Origin: Acidobacteriota bacterium
GTDB taxonomy: Bacteria; Acidobacteriota; Vicinamibacteria; Vicinamibacterales; UBA2999
Assembly: GCA_020851835.1 (NCBI GenBank)
Contig: JADZBZ010000481.1
Location: forward strand, 1 to 8,922
Direction: 5' to 3'
DNA: 8,922 nt
Below the pieces are notes generated by a model. It was not told the DNA's origin. It saw only the letters and a list, made by a program, of their open reading frames with translations, and did not search any database. The position numbers and the translations under genes were made by a program. Shown here piece after piece: positions 8,727 to 8,922 of this stretch. Each line of letters starts with the position of its first letter. Positions within the stretch are counted from its first letter, which is position 1.

Positions 8727-8737
8727 CCTACAGGCCC
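8719..8737. terminator. perfect hairpin over two convergent stop codons; candidate bidirectional terminator
   Basis: GGGCCTG (8719-8725), loop ACCTA (8726-8730), CAGGCCC (8731-8737) form a perfect 7-base-pair stem with a 5-base loop. It covers the helicase TGA (8724-8726) and the opposing gene's TAG (8730-8728 on the minus strand), so it would be the last structure in both messages. No T-run follows on either strand, so it is not a classical intrinsic terminator. It may act in termination with Rho or protect 3' ends, or it may be chance in GC-rich DNA. Confidence 0.4.
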
Positions 8738-8922
8738 ACGATGTTGGTGATGATCCACTTGCCTTCGCGCGGGGCTCCCCCCTGGGTGCCGACGACGCGA
8801 GAGATCGTCACGACGAGGTCCTTCTCCGACACCTGCCCCTCGGGCGACTTGAATTGTGCCTTGATGGCGATGTCCTTGGCCACCATGTCGCCCTGGAACG
8901 TGTTGACGTCGAAGGCGGGCTG
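8728..8922 (-). CDS. hypothetical protein, C-terminal part (5' end outside window)
   Basis: An open minus-strand frame enters from the right edge and gives 64 residues before a TAG stop (8730-8728). I do not recognise the family. What can be seen is a soluble, mixed-charge segment beginning QPAFDVNTFQGDMVAKD, then alternating hydrophobic and polar residues that suggest beta strands (DIAIKAQFKS, KDLVVTISRVVG), and a final strand-like KWIITNIVGL. Ending on a tryptophan-led strand is reminiscent of small beta-rich or NTF2-like folds, but this is a guess. No membrane segment is present in the visible part. It converges on the helicase gene with only one base between stop codons. Support for coding is the uninterrupted frame to the edge, codon use with G or C mostly in third positions, and a stop that falls neatly beside the neighbour's stop. 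Confidence 0.6.
   Translation of the reverse strand, partial: QPAFDVNTFQGDMVAKDIAIKAQFKSPEGQVSEKDLVVTISRVVGTQGGAPREGKWIITNIVGL

Overview
This is a dense, high-GC stretch of bacterial chromosome carrying housekeeping genes, with no sign of mobile DNA. Six genes are complete or nearly so, and a gene fragment sits at each edge. No tRNA, rRNA, CRISPR array, insertion sequence or phage gene was seen. G+C is roughly two thirds or more in most genes, and GTG and TTG starts are used. The mix of genes and the high GC would fit Acidobacteriota (for example class Vicinamibacteria), but this is a weak inference from style and content; other high-GC Gram-negative phyla are possible.

Layout. Positions 1-311 (+) hold the 3' end of galU (UTP-glucose-1-phosphate uridylyltransferase). 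It overlaps tail to tail by 23 bases with a minus-strand pair: a DUF885-type zinc metallopeptidase (2324-627) followed 8 bases later by an FmdB-type zinc-ribbon protein (618-289). A 21-base divergent gap (2325-2345) separates this pair from a plus-strand run of four genes: rsmI (2346-3176), glmU (3191-4597), glmS (4603-6447) and a PcrA/UvrD-type helicase (6453-8726). Gaps in this run are 14, 5 and 5 bases, so it is probably one operon. One base after the helicase stop, a gene on the minus strand ends (8922-8728, 5' part outside the window; product not recognised). No non-coding stretch exceeds 21 bases.

How the genes fit together. GlmS makes glucosamine-6-phosphate from fructose-6-phosphate and glutamine. 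GlmU makes UDP-N-acetylglucosamine from glucosamine-1-phosphate. The linking mutase GlmM is not here. GalU makes UDP-glucose, so three of the genes feed nucleotide-sugar supply for the cell envelope. RsmI methylates 16S rRNA and the helicase serves DNA repair and transcription-linked functions; they share the operon without an obvious metabolic link.

I found no convincing new system. The points most worth a second look are a perfect 7-bp GC-rich hairpin sitting exactly over the two convergent stop codons at 8719-8737, a probable leaderless start for rsmI driven from a 21-base divergent gap, and a local fall in G+C in the second half of rsmI together with variant RsmI motifs.
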